Assembly (NCBI GenBank): GCA_018398585.1
Contig: JAGTTD010000010.1
Location: 19,714,005-19,778,004, forward strand
From: Simmondsia chinensis
Taxonomy: Eukaryota; Streptophyta; Magnoliopsida; Caryophyllales; Simmondsiaceae
Reading direction: 5' to 3'
Length of the DNA: 64,000 nt
The translations under genes were made by a program, and so were the position numbers. Below the pieces are notes generated by a model that saw nothing but the letters and a program-made list of their open reading frames with translations, did not search any database and was not told the DNA's origin. Shown piece after piece: positions 44,501-55,989 of the stretch (position 1 is its first letter; each line of letters starts with the position of its first letter).

Positions 44501-45163
44501 TAGGGATGTTAAAAAAAATCTATAACCGAAGTACCAGACCGAATTTTTGAAATACCGACCCAAAAATGCGGTTAACCATGCCGAATTTTCGGTTCGGTTA
44601 ACTGAACCGAATAAATTTGAGATATTTCTAGACGGTAATGGTTAGTGATTTTGTCCACTTCAGTTAACCGATTTATCAAAATAATATATATTATGCATAT
44701 GTTTTTACACGTTCATAATACTATATTGTTCCTTAAGTATGCTTTTTTAGTATATAAGCGACTATTCCATAATGCATGATCAACTCTGTCCTTTCCCCTA
44801 ATTCATCTCTCATCATTGAGTATTCGTGCCCTATTATTATATCTCAAATATTAATTAATCACTACGTTGTTACAATACAGTGCTACACGTTTGTTCACAT
44901 GTTGGTTAAAAAGATATATTATACATTTAATTTTTTAGAATTAGATTATAAGCTCATAATATTTTGAGTATTCGTACGTTTAATACCTTTTTTGGACACT
45001 TACAAACTAGAGATAGATCATGTAACTTGAAAGAGGCACTGTATTATTTTTTCAGTTATTGGTTAATCGAACTAAAGTAGCAATTTATCGGAACTCGGTC
45101 AACCAGTCTTTTTTGTTATGGTAACGGTTTGAGATTTTTGAGTATTTTGGTTGCGGTTGACCA
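44501..45163. mobile_element. hAT-type MITE with GGTTCGGTTAAC palindromes
   Basis: The flanks GATGCACC (44493-44500) and TATGCACC (45164-45171) match at 7 of 8 bases, a likely 8-bp duplication. The element starts TAGGGATGTTAA, as in TAGGGGTGT-type plant hAT MITEs. Near both ends are GGTTAACC / CGGTTCGGTTAACTG and the matching TGGTTAATCGAAC text, which can fold back. No coding is present. Confidence 0.5.
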
Positions 45164-45171
45164 TATGCACC

Positions 45172-47035
45172 TCAAGCCAATTAATCCATAAGAATGCTTT
45201 TTTGTGCGGTGATGAGGTTCTTACACGTATCATAATGTGGATAAAAATTGCGATCCAGTATTGATCTGAATCCGTCTAAGTTGGCTGACCTACTATTCAA
45301 CCCACACATATAACCCGTCCTGTTGTGGGGACAATTGGGTTTCATTTTGAATTTACCAGGGTTTAGCCATAGGTCTTTGAAATTTTTGTAAAATTGGATT
45401 TTTAGTGTGGAGTCATAACTTTCCGCAAGTTTACCAATTCATAAGCCTGACTCATCCTTTGCTATTGCATTGCAATTCTTTGCATTACACTTCCCTAACT
45501 TCATCCAGTAATTTGGAGAATGTTGTAGTAGTTCATCACCTTTGTTCTTCATCAAAATCATAGTTGCATGAAACGGGAGCAAGAGCGGAAATGGAAGTGG
45601 GAATGGGGGTGCAGGAAGTATTGGAAGTTTCCAAGGATGGGAGACCGTGGATGGAGCACTTATATTACTATATATTAGTTATACAAGAAAAATTAATGAA
45701 ATGTCATTAATTGAACTGTTCAAGCATAAATATCAAAACAAAGTCAGTATTAAGCAATGACCAAGAAAATTAAGTGCTCCAAATAAGATCAAGCAAATTG
45801 ACTTCAAAATCGAGCGACATAATTAGCCGACAGATCATATAGTATCTTCTTATCAAAATGAATCCATTATTGTTTTCCGTCGCGTTTCCATAGAGTTTGA
45901 TACGCAATGCGTACGCAAATCTGATTTTGAAATGCCAAATCACGTTTCTGAGCATGAAACATTAACACTTTTAGGAGTTTCCTGCAACTATAGTCAAAAT
46001 GAGTTATTCTGAAACTAAGTTTATTTGACTGGCAGTACAACTTTGAATTCATGTATTAAGATAAATGGTGTTTCTCCAATGAAAAGATTCATAGCTCTTG
46101 TTGCTTGAGCCATGTAAATTTCACTCATCTCATCTTTCAAGTTCAATTGTTGGAGATATTGAATAAGAATTTCAAAGCATTCTTAAGAAAAAGGCTCCCT
46201 TTGGACTCTGGAAATGTAATCGCTGCACATCTCAGTCTATTTGAGGAGCCATTCGAGAGGACTTTCGATTTTTTTTTCCCCATCCGTTTCTTTTATAAGC
46301 CAACTACTGTGGGCTTCCTTTATTGTCCTTTTTTTTTTTTTTTTTTTTCCCCCCCTCCTGATCTGATCCTTTATTGTCTTGATTTTGCTATTGTGAAGAA
46401 GTACATCTTGTAATTAAATTTGCTAAGGTACGCACTTTAATGGTTGTTATAGGTTGGTGCTGACTACCAAATTGTAAAAGCTTTACCGCCCAAGACCCAT
46501 GACAACATGCTCCCATAACATTCTGATACTGTCAACAACTATTTTAATGGCCAATCGGTCAATACACAAAATACTTGTGCTTAAAAATATGGCCTTAACT
46601 TTCTTAACATCATTAAGATTGTGCAAATTGTTCACTTTTCAGATTATGTCTTTTAGAATCTGTAAGTGTTTGGGTCACAAAGTAAATAAGGCATTACTCT
46701 TTCTTTGCTTCAGAAACTAACATGGCATTTACAGCATTCCCAGAGGCAGCTGTAGAAGAGGTCTTCTGCTATTGATTTCATCATAGGACGAACTCAAGCC
46801 CAGTAATATTCTTTCAGTTGTATAAAGGATTCTGAACATTCTTCATTTCACAGAAAAGCTTGCTTCTTTCCATAGGCTTGAAAGAATGGGACTGGTTTTT
46901 ACAAATCAATTGATGAAGCCATCCAGAGCCTCAATGTACTTGTTAAACCATAGTCTTTCTTTCACCATTTGATGTTTTGCACATTTTCAAATTAGTTGAA
47001 ATTTTACCTGATTACGCTCTATTCCGATTACGTTA
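45172..47035. other. No clear gene; one possible exon pair
   Basis: Mostly AT-rich. A piece at 46140-46300 reads LLEILNKNFKAFLRKRLPLD and SLFEEPFERTFDFFF, with unusually good codon-like composition. Another at 46733-46776 follows a TTTACAG acceptor and reads FPEAAVEEVFCY then stop. These could be terminal exons of a relic gene; no family is recognised. A run of 21 T then 7 C is at 46330-46357. Confidence 0.25.
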
Positions 47036-47335
47036 ATAATTTTTTTGATTGAAAAAAGAAATATCATTAAGAGAGAGAGAATGTACAGAAAGTTAAGGAC
47101 AAGATGTCCTCCAAACTCAACCAAGGAACAAATAAAATAAAGAATAAAAAATACAACTAATAACGCAAATCCCTCTATTCCCTCTGCAAATCAGTTAAGG
47201 CTATATCAGTGAAACCCCTGAAGCTCTTGGTCCACAAAGCTTTTAGAAAGACCACCTTATCCCACAAGAAATTAATTAGTGTATATTGATCTTTAAAATT
47301 CTTAGCCTTCCTTTTTAACCATATACACCATAGAA
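47036..47335 (-). pseudogene. L1 LINE 3' remnant
   Basis: The minus strand reads LRRKAKNFKDQYTLINFL-like text, then the segment for KALWTKSFRGFTDIALTDLQ and an end with GGACATCTTGTCCTTAACTT reversed. It matches the 3' end of the plus-strand L1 at 19460-19540. It is a 5'-truncated scrap. Confidence 0.6.
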
Positions 47336-47340
47336 TTTGT

Positions 47341-49250
47341 AACGCCCCCAACTTTAATACCGAATAGGCTTAAGTCAAACGGGCGCTACATGGCTGTACT
47401 ACAATGAAATCCCCCATCATAGTACGAAGCCCAAAATCTTTCAATCCAAATTCCTCAAAATTCATAAACTGTTCTTATAATATATATACAACATAGTCCC
47501 TAGATACAACAAAACTACAACTGAAAACTAGCAGTGCGGAAGCTTGGAATACAACATCCTAGACGGTCTTGATATGCTACAACAAAAATTCAGATATTAT
47601 TCCACTATACGAAATAACTAATTGTGGAGTAAGCTGCTCCATCTTTTCTTCTTTCAGGTACTTGCGATGGGTTACTAATCTGGGAAAAAGAGAAATAAAC
47701 AAATTGGGTGAGCCAACGATGCGCTCAGTAAGTATAGCACATTCCCTACCCGGATCAGGCATATTATTTACCACGAATAAACACCCAATCAAAACCAGTA
47801 AAATCAATTATCTTCGAAAATCACTTTGTTTCATAACTCAGTTCATTTCGCAAAAGCTTTTTGGTAAACTTACAGACGCATCGAAAATTACGGCCGGTAT
47901 TATTCCCGCGACAGGGTCGTAATCGACGTTTGTATTTCGTATTTGAACCGGTTCCAAGTCGATAGATCCGCTAGGATCAAAACGTAGTATCTGTTAGTTC
48001 AGAAGAACTAACAGACAATCGGAGACTACGTGTCGGTATTATTCCCGCGACAGGGTCGTAATCGACTTTCGTAATTCGTATTTCATATTCCATAGTCGAT
48101 AGACCCTGGAGGGTCAACGTAGTTATCTGTAAGCTCTATAAAACCTTTTCAAATTCAAATCACAAGTTCACAATAATTTCCTTCGAAATTCACATATTCG
48201 TAAAAACTACTTCGAAATTCACATATTCGTACAAATTCCTTCGAAATTCACATATTCGTAAAATCTCCTTCGAAATTCACATATTCGTAAAAATCCTTCG
48301 AAATTCATATGTTAAATCAACGTATAAACCAATATAATTCAACTCATAAGAGTATAAATCACATAATCACATAAACACATATGCCCAATCCTCTTTTATC
48401 AAACCAATAAATCATTCAACCTATAAATCTCACAAATCAAGTCATCAAAAGCAATTTTCATACTTTACAAACAAATAGGGGAAGTGGTATGCTTACCTTT
48501 ACTAGCTTTTAATCCAAAAACCCAATTCTATAGTTGATTAACTTTGAAATTGACGAGATGGTGTTGCCGGCAAGGTGGCCGGAGCTGTTTCGGTGAGGTG
48601 GTGACACCGGAGGGACGGCTGGAGCTGTGCCAGCGAGGTGGCGGCACCGGAGCGGGAGGAGAGAGAAAATCGTGGGTGGTAGAGAGAGAGAACCGAGAGG
48701 GGGGAGAGAGAGAGTTGGGTGGTGGTGTGAGGTTTGAGGGTTGAGGCCTAAGGGGTATTTATAGACCCTTGGGAGGTTAGGCGGTACTATGGCGAGGGAG
48801 GCAGTACCGTGGTGGTCAAGGTCCTACCGCGTGGGTCAGGCGGTACCGTGGTGGTCAAGGTCGTACTGCGTGGGTCAGGCGGTACCGTGGTGGTTGGATG
48901 CGTACCGCATGGTGGTCGGGTGGTAGAGAAATGACGGCGGTGATACCATGAGGAGGGAGGCGGTACCGGTGGCCAGAGGCGGTAAGGAGAGAGAGGATGC
49001 AGTGAGGGGGAGAGTACCGTGTGGAGAGGGAGGCGGTAGTGGTACCGGCAAGGGTTGGGCGGCACGGGTGCTGGTGAGGCCATGAGAGGAGAGAGGCATT
49101 AAGGGAGAGGCGTGAGGAGAGAGAACTGGTGAGGGGTAGAGAGATAGGGTGTACGGGTGAGACAGAAAAGAGGAAAGTGTGGGGGTGGGGTTTTAATTTT
49201 TGTACTTTAGTTATTTATTTATTTATTTATTTTATTTTATTTTTTTCTTT
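47341..49250. repeat. LTR-like repetitive block with three tandem arrays
   Basis: Starts TGTAACGCCCCCAAC, resembling the TGTCACGCCCCCCAC start at 23160. An approximately 140-bp unit is duplicated at 47885-48140 (shared CGGTATTATTCCCGCGACAG). A 29-30 bp unit with CTTCGAAATTCACATATTCG repeats about five times at 48175-48310. A GGCGGTACCGTGGTGG-type unit repeats at 48776-48915. TATTTATA lies at 48755-48763 beside a GC-rich leader. These traits suit a Gypsy-type LTR region. Ends and orientation were not fixed. Confidence 0.4.
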
Positions 49251-50619
49251 TCTTCATTCCTTCCTTGCTCCCCACGTTGTCCTCGAATTCATTCCCTAAA
49301 CTATTCTCAGTTGATTTGACAATCCTTTTTACTGCTTTGATTGCTTTAGTTTAGTTAACCACATAATTCACCAAAAACACAAATTCAAACTACTCATTAA
49401 TAACTGAATCTGACTTAACACCGATTCCTTTTGGATACGACACCCGTTACCTGACTAAGCTACGATGATCTCGTACGCTTGCGTGTAGACAATTTTAAAC
49501 ACACTTTTAAAACTCGATCAAATGCCATGTAGGTTTCCTCAGAGAACCAATCGAGCCCACCAAAATTTCTTTCTAGAAACAACTTCCAAGGGAGGAGAAG
49601 GTGCATGAACTATCAGAATAGATTATCTCATTATAGACACTTCATGCTTGGGTTTAAACTAGTTGAAAGATGTAGTTCCAACAAACCATTTTGAATAAAA
49701 GAAAAATATGAGGGGCCAATTTCAACAAAACTAGAAACATCATGGACAAACAGAGTAAATAACTCGAAGAAGTTGAGTTAGAGAATGACAAGCAGTAAGG
49801 ACTAGAGTTTGTTTGATACTAAAAACCAGGAACAAGCTTCATGTTCTACCAAGGAGAGTACCTGATATCTTTGTTCTCTTTTTTTGTCAAAGAAACGTTG
49901 GGATTATTAAAAATGTTGTCACGCACAAGTTGAATGTCCTGCCTTGACAAGCACCAGCAAGGCAAAAGAAACTAAATTTCAATGCACAACAACAACCACC
50001 CAGTGCAAAAGAAATTGAATTTCAATGCATAGTGAACTAAAGCCATCAAGGTCGAGGTAGAGAAGTTACTCAAATCAAGGTTTACTCGGGAAGTGGACTA
50101 CTTAGACTGGTTAGCAAATAAAGCTAGTAGAAAAACCTATGGAGCATGTGCATCAATTTTACTAACCTTAACAAGGCACGTCCCAAGAACAATTATCCTC
50201 CATTAAATATAAATTAACTAGTAGATTGCATGGCTTGAAAATTATTTAGCTTTAACGTCACATTTTCAAGATATCACAGGATTCACATGCATAAAGAGGA
50301 TGAAGAAACGACTCCCTTCATCACAAGTGAATGAATTTAACACCATAGGGTCATGTCCTTCAGACTGAAGAACACATGGGCAACATATCAATGTTTAGTA
50401 GACAATGTTTTCTCTCTGCAAATGGGAAAATAAGTATAGGAGTTAATGTGATGATATGAAAGTGAAATTCCAGAAAGTAGAACATGAATGTCATCAAACC
50501 ATGGGAGACCTTTAAAACTCTTGGAAATACCAGATGAGGTTCAGCTCAGTTAAGATTACTTTTGGATCCCTTGCATAAATTCTTATGATTAATTATTAAG
50601 TTTATCTTCTGTTCATAAT
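49251..50619. other. No gene seen
   Basis: AT-rich with a repeated phrase AAAGAAA[CT]T[AG]AATTTCAATGCA at 49965-50030. No element end, reading frame or domain was recognised. Confidence 0.3.
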
Positions 50620-51190
50620 GCTCCAGTTTCGTCCTTCACTACTTTGTAAGGTGGTTCTCATTCTTGGAATATTCACTTTCATAGGGACCTTACTATTAGG
50701 GAACCACATGAATTCACTCAATTAAGCTGCTTTTTGGATCAAGTTCATTTGTCTTCGTTGCCTGATAAGAGGGGTTGGATGCCGGATGGATCTAACATTT
50801 TCACTTCTAAATCATTTTTTCTTCATCTCACATTAAATCCCATTTCCCAGTTTTCCCCTTGTGCTCTTATGTTTGGAAAGTTAAGGTTCCCTTTAGAATC
50901 AAGGTCTTTTTATGGTCTTTACTTCTTAAAAAGCTAAATACTCATGATTGCCTGCAGAAGCGTAGGCCTTTTAAGACATTGTCTCCGTGGATTTGTGCCA
51001 TGTGCTTCCAAAATCACTTATTTTTGCATTGTACAATGGCATAGGATTTATGGTGCAAATTCTTTTCTCTTTGACCAAACGTGGATGGCTCCAAGACCTG
51101 TTAACAGTATCTTGCTAATGAAATTCTACGGCTTAAGGAAGAGGAAAGATCTCTTGACATTATTCTTCTCGACCAAAATTATGATTCTGT
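50620..51190 (+). pseudogene. L1 LINE ORF2 C-terminal remnant
   Basis: Reads HSWNIHFHRDLTIREPHEFT, LPDKRGWMPDGSNIFTSKSF, then in another frame VPFRIKVFLWSLLLKKLNTH, RPFKTLSPWICAMCFQNHLF and LHCTMA. This is the zf-RVT region with its Cys/His ladder (C..C....H..LHC). Frame changes occur near 50860 and 51045. It shares the RDLTIRE/RNHTIRE and KRG.. phrases with the copy at 18497, so it is the same family. It is cut off at 51190 by a TGTAATACCC start. Confidence 0.6.
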
Positions 51191-51430
51191 AATACCCGGC
51201 CTAATTAAATTAGATTCGGTATTACAATATGTGAAAATCATGATATTCAAATTAAATTAGACTCGGTAGTACAATATGTGAAATTTAGGGTATTCGAATT
51301 AGGGTAAAACTCGCTATTATTTCGATTAGGTTCCAAAATAAAAAAAATAAATAAACAGATAAATATACAAGTTAACCAGGAAAAGAAAAGAAAAAGGAAA
51401 AATAAAAAGAGGAAAAGAAAAAAGGGTACA
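51191..51430. repeat. TGTAATACCC LTR-like start with internal duplication
   Basis: Starts TGTAATACCCGG, a form common at plant Gypsy LTR starts. A phrase of about 55 bp (TTAGA[CT]TCGGTA, then TACAATATGTGAAA) is tandemly duplicated at 51210-51300. Confidence 0.35.
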
Positions 51431-52490
51431 GCTTAGCTCATATCCTATCATTATATTTTACTTATGACAACGATTTAAGAAGCTTAAGCACTAAGCATGG
51501 GTTAACACTTAAATTAGGGCTTAGAGTAATGAACTAGCCTAAGGGCATATAACCTATCTTTTCACTCTAGGTGTAGCATAAGTTATCCCAGTATCACTAC
51601 TTAATTCCTTTCTCACTCTTAATTCAATGTTAACTTATATTAAAGATTGTGTCTAGGGTTGGATACAACTTCAAGCCTGACCATGCGTGAAAACTTATTA
51701 TGTTATTGTCTAGGCTCTAAGCTCGTAGATAAATGCTAATAATTTGGAAATATTAACATAACTACAAGCATACATAAAGAAAACCAAACAACAATGAATA
51801 ATTCCCCACAGGGGTGCGAGAGTAATATAACATGATCATTGTCAAAAATATAATACAAATGTGGGATACGGATGGCTAGACGTTCTTCATCCCTAAACTA
51901 AAAGAGTCTACTTCTCCATGGGAGTTTTAAACATCATAAAATCTAAAAAGAAAACAATGAATAAAAATTAGAAGTGAAGATCCCCTTAATGACGTGAGTG
52001 TTGATCCTTGCTTTGATTCCCCCAGCACTCCAACCACCTACGTTTCGGCGTTTCAGAACCCTTAGATCTCGTAGTGGCTCCGGGAAGGAGAGGAGGAGAG
52101 GAGACGAGGAAAAAGATGTGAAAATAAGGTCTCCCCCTTTTATTTATATCCGCAGCGTGACCTAGGTCACGTTGCAGCCAGTCGATTGATCGGCCTTGTT
52201 TCCCGATTGATCGGCAGTCTCACTATAAGATCGTCCTACTGTGGATTGCTGACCGATCAGTACTTCGTGCCGATTGGTCATTTAGCATCCGAGACTCTAC
52301 GAGTTCTATTTGAATTGTCGAATTACGACCCTACTGGTCCTTCTTTTACAAACGTGGTCGGGTATCTCAGAGTAGTCTTTAAATATGCCTCGATTTGCAC
52401 TTGTTTTTCACTTTTCGACCTTTGTTTGCTCTGTTGCACTTCAAGCCTGAATATATTGAGATTACAATAAAATGCACATGTAAAAGTCGA
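51431..52490. repeat. Dispersed repeat, copy 2
   Basis: Same order and orientation as 8940-10010, with many substitutions and indels. It ends near TTACAATAAAATGCACATGT, matching TTGCAATAAAATACCCATGT in copy 1. The front end with the CTCGCAAGTGTATGG phrase is missing. No conserved frame was found. Confidence 0.5.
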
Positions 52491-52607
52491 ATATGTTGCA
52501 GGAATGAGGAATAAAATATGTACAGATAAGGCACATCAACATCCAATTGGCTTCAACTCTTTTTTAGATATTCCTAGGTGCTAAAGTAGCAATTACATGG
52601 AATTTAT

Positions 52608-53369
52608 CACTTAGGTTGTGTTTGGAGTATGGAGTTGGAGCTTGGAATTGGGGTCCAGAATTCTAAGTCTATTCTTTGATTCACTTGTTAGAACTGGAAC
52701 TACAATTTCACTGCCCAATTCCATGTAATTGGATTTTAACTGAAAAATCATGCCTTCCAATTCCTTAGGGTGGGGTAAAAAATTGCAATTCCATATTAAC
52801 AGTATTGATCTAAAACCCAAAAGTGACCCCACCTGGTTAACTCAAACACAAGATGACTTAAAATCTTACAACTTAGACAAAATCTAAAATTTGAACCAAA
52901 CCTCGAAATCACCCAACCCGAATAACTTGAACTTGAAATTACCGAAATTACTTTAGCTCAAAGTCCGAAGTGACTCAACCCGATTGACCCGAAACTCTAG
53001 ATGACTCAAATGTAGAAAATGAAACTACTCGACTATGTGATGTAAACAAGCTAAGGCAAAGTGGAAATGACCCGACCAAATGGACCAAAACTTAATATGA
53101 GCTAGACTAAAATGACCTGACCCGTTTCAAACTCAACCTAAAATGACTCGAAATTTGAAATGATAAAACTCGTTTTTTTCCAAAACTAAGATGACTTGAG
53201 CTCAAAATGTTCTAGCCTGAATCTCGAAAAGACTAACCCGATTAACTGAAAATCTGAGATAACTTGACCACCAGATGATTCAACGTGATATTCGATCCGA
53301 TTTGACTCGAAACTCGAATAACTCTTACTCAAAGTGGATCGCTCGAACCATAATAACACGTATGCAATC
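52608..53369 (-). mobile_element. GGAATTGG-type element, truncated
   Basis: Starts with the family end TTAGGTTGTGTTTGGAGTAT and follows the reverse-complement order of 2519-3559 through CCCAATTCCATG and a core of GACCCGA / AACTCGAA phrases. It then stops short of the second end near GCAATCC. Confidence 0.55.
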
Positions 53370-53745
53370 CAATTCTGGTGGAATTAGAGTTTTGATAGAA
53401 TTCAAAATCCATTGTTTGATTTATCAAAGGAATTGGAGGTCTTGGGGTATTTCGAGTTTTAAATCAACTACGATTGAGTTTTGGTCAGATCCGTTCATAT
53501 TGCATGCGAGTTATTATGGTCGAAGCGATTCACTTTGGGTTCTAGTTGCTCGAGTTGTTCGAGTTTCAAGTCAAATCAGGTCGAGTATCGCATTCATCAT
53601 TTGGCGTTCAAGTTATCTCATAGGTCTTTTTAGGATTCATGATAAAATCGATCAGGTTCGAGTTGATTTAGGTCATTTCGAGTTGATTTTTACGAAAACA
53701 AAGTCACTGAATTATGATGAAAGATATCTATATATTGTGCAATAA
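53370..53745 (+). mobile_element. GGAATTGG-type element, left half, opposite strand
   Basis: From AATTCTGGTGGAATTAGAG on, the order follows 2577-2960 of the complete element on the plus strand. It joins directly, head to head, to the truncated minus copy. Confidence 0.5.
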
Positions 53746-54039
53746 TGTGTGGAATTTTATGACAAAACCATAACATTGTAGAAGACTTCTATATATTAGT
53801 ATAATTATGTTTCACATTGGCAGTTTCTAATTAAAAAAACCATCAAATTAGGCCAAGGGTACCTTATTGATAATATTCTTAAACTTTAGGATACTTGAGT
53901 GATAAAATTTTTAAACCTAAGATACCTAATTGTATATATATTAAAATGTTATGGTATTTAGATGATAAATGTTCAAACCTCATGGTACCTAATTGACAAA
54001 TTCCCAAAATTTTATTTGCCGAGCAAATTTGATTGCAGG
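53746..54039. other. No gene seen
   Basis: AT-rich. Three diverged phrases of TGGTACCTA/GATACTT.A type at 53850-53990 hint at a small inverted-repeat element. Unassigned. Confidence 0.3.
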
Positions 54040-54700
54040 ATGCAATCGCTTATGTCAACAGATGTCCCCACCTGCTCTTGCAAATTTCTTCTGCGTCTCC
54101 CTCTGTAAACAAGATGGAAGTGCGCTTAATTTACCCTTACGTCCTATGAGAACTCGACAATGATTGGTTATATGACCATGATCGTGGTGACACTCATAGC
54201 ACTTCGTTTGGGCTCTTCCTTGGGGATGACTTAACATCATTGCAGAGGCTTTAACATGGAGTTCCTCTCAATCTTATACAGAGTTTGTGGACGGAGGATC
54301 TTATAAGGGGTTGTACTAATCTGGGTCACTTTCTTGTTCACCCTTGGAGTTCCTAGGTGATTTCTCTTGAATTGATCCTTATGTGTGACATATCATGTAT
54401 TTCCGGTGGTGTGGCGATCTTTGGAGGGAATTATTCCCTCGGCTGAAATATACTTATTGGTCCTTTTCGATAACTAGTCCATGATAGTGGTGGAGCGCTG
54501 GCTTTCGGGGAAAAAATTGGTAGTCAACCTTTGTAAAATGTCACTAAAAGCACTTATGGTGGTCTGGTCTGACAAGTTAGGTACGTTCCTCTAGTGAATC
54601 TTTGGACTATGGAGGCTTAGACAGGAGAAGAGAGAGGCTTCTTCTTGTTTTGATTCTTGCCTACCTTTTTACACATGTCAAAAAATACATCGCAAAATCT
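54040..54700 (-). pseudogene. Gypsy-type Gag remnant
   Basis: The minus strand at 54055-54240 reads CYECHHDHGHITNHCRVL, a knuckle of the C..C..(D)HGH....C form seen in Gag proteins of plant Tat/Ogre/Athila-like Gypsy elements. After it comes a basic Gly-poor stretch (LIGRKGKLSAL). Upstream text on the minus strand (54240-54700) is open only in short pieces. Identification rests on the knuckle alone, with no LTR or pol found. Confidence 0.45.
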
Positions 54701-54739
54701 TAAAGCTAATAGGAGAAGGTCTAGAAATGATTTTATACT

Positions 54740-54773
54740 TAGTACCAGGATGGGTGACCTCCTGGGAAGTCCT
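54740..54773 (+). ncRNA. 5S rRNA 3'-part-like fragment
   Basis: The 34 bases contain AGGATGGGTGACCTCCTGGG, which from memory is the C-box part of plant 5S rRNA, with apparently a single difference (C for T after AGTAC). The A box and 5' half are absent, so it is not a working gene. Sources could be 5S rDNA, a 5S-headed SINE, or the LTR of Cassandra, a plant TRIM family known to carry 5S sequence. Confidence 0.6.
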
Positions 54774-54780
54774 CATCCTT

Positions 54781-54900
54781 AGGTTGGGGGCACTGGGAAA
54801 CAACCTCTCTTCAGGTTAACACCCTGAAGAGGGAAGGCTGCGTATATCGGCCCCCCCCAGACTCTGCGTGGGCGGGAGCCCTTGAGGCATTGGGTATATT
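54781..54900 (+). mobile_element. RTE LINE / Au-SINE type 3' tail
   Basis: Reads GGAAACAACCTCTCTTCAGG, CACCCTGAAGAGGGAAGGC, GGGAGCCCTTGAGGCATTGG. It abuts the 5S-like fragment with only seven bases between. Confidence 0.65.
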
Positions 54901-55716
54901 CCTTTTAGTGTCTAACAATATGAAGGCCACAATCCTAAAGCCTCTCGAGAATATGAGGTTTGTGAGTATTATGAAGGTTCGAGTCCCAAGGGATGCTTGG
55001 GCCACTGTGTGTTTGGTTTTACTAGAGGCTGGTGTGTAAGGTCATCTAAACACAAGTCAGGATTGCATTTCATTAAACTGTAAACTAAATTTTTTGGGCA
55101 TTGCATTTTAAAACTAATTGGTAATAGTTGAAGGAGTTACTAAGCTTGTATGTTAGAATGTGAAGTTTTTAGCACAAGTATAGACGGACAATCTGCAAGT
55201 TATGGTAGCAAGGAGGAAGCAGATGGTTAAGAGACACCCCATTAGAACGAGCACATGCTGGTTGCACTGACTATAGCATATAATCATGTGCATGCATTTC
55301 TAGAATTAATATTCTTTCTCCCAAAAGGATGGGTACTGAATTCACAAGATAAAATAGCTGTAATACAGAACAGTTGACTTTGCTTGACGAGATCTGCATG
55401 GATCTTGTTTTTGCCTTTGTAAGCGCATCTAGTTAAAGTAGCTAAATTTTTGGATGTTATAAAATGGGGCCCAAATAACTTTAGATAGATAAAAAGTTGA
55501 TAAAACTTCGTGTTTTAGTGGAATTCTGATGCTACCATGAATCGATTGATGCTGTCGATTTATTTAATGTTACAGTGAAGTTTTCATGCTCCAAATTTGT
55601 GTAGTTGACAATATTGTAAAATCCATCATCATGCTGGTTACCAATGAAATAACGTTAAGAGTCGGATGCTTTTGACGAAAAAGGTTTAGTGTCACATTTT
55701 TATCGTATTATAGTAC
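54901..55716. other. No gene seen; isolated B-box-like site
   Basis: GGTTCGAGTCC at 54976-54986 equals a tRNA B box, but no A box or cloverleaf is found upstream. The rest is AT-rich without recognised content. Confidence 0.3.
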
Positions 55717-55893
55717 AGCTAAGAGCTCTAAATGTGAGTCAAATATGAATCTCATAGTCATAAGGAATAAGAAACCAACATAAAAGCCTACTGGGTTACT
55801 CTGCAAATTGTCAATTGGTTTTAGGTTAGAACTCTACTTGAACTTATATGTGGATTTCACTAATTGGGGCTTAAAGGCTCAGAGAAATTTACA
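55717..55893 (+). repeat. 5' LTR of TRIM-sized element
   Basis: About 177 bp. Aligns with the 3' LTR through ATGTGAGTCAAATRTGAATC, GCAAATTGTCAATTGGTTTT (CTGCCAATCGGTTTT in the other) and TATATGTGGATYTCA. Confidence 0.65.
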
Positions 55894-55989
55894 TGGTATC
55901 ATAACGGGTGGATGATCCCAGGTTGTTTGACATATTATGTCAACGAAAAGAGGGTTGCATTTGTTTGAAAAATGATACAAGCTAAATCT

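Noticed and set aside
48160..48310. CRISPR-like array of regularly spaced repeats
   Set aside because: Units are contiguous tandem repeats with no unique spacers, in a plant retroelement context.
48544..49099. Proline/threonine-rich or glycine-rich frames
   Set aside because: Produced by GGTACCGTGGTGG-type tandem repeats inside an LTR-like block.
54976..54986. Pol III B box
   Set aside because: No A box at the right distance and no fold; probably chance.
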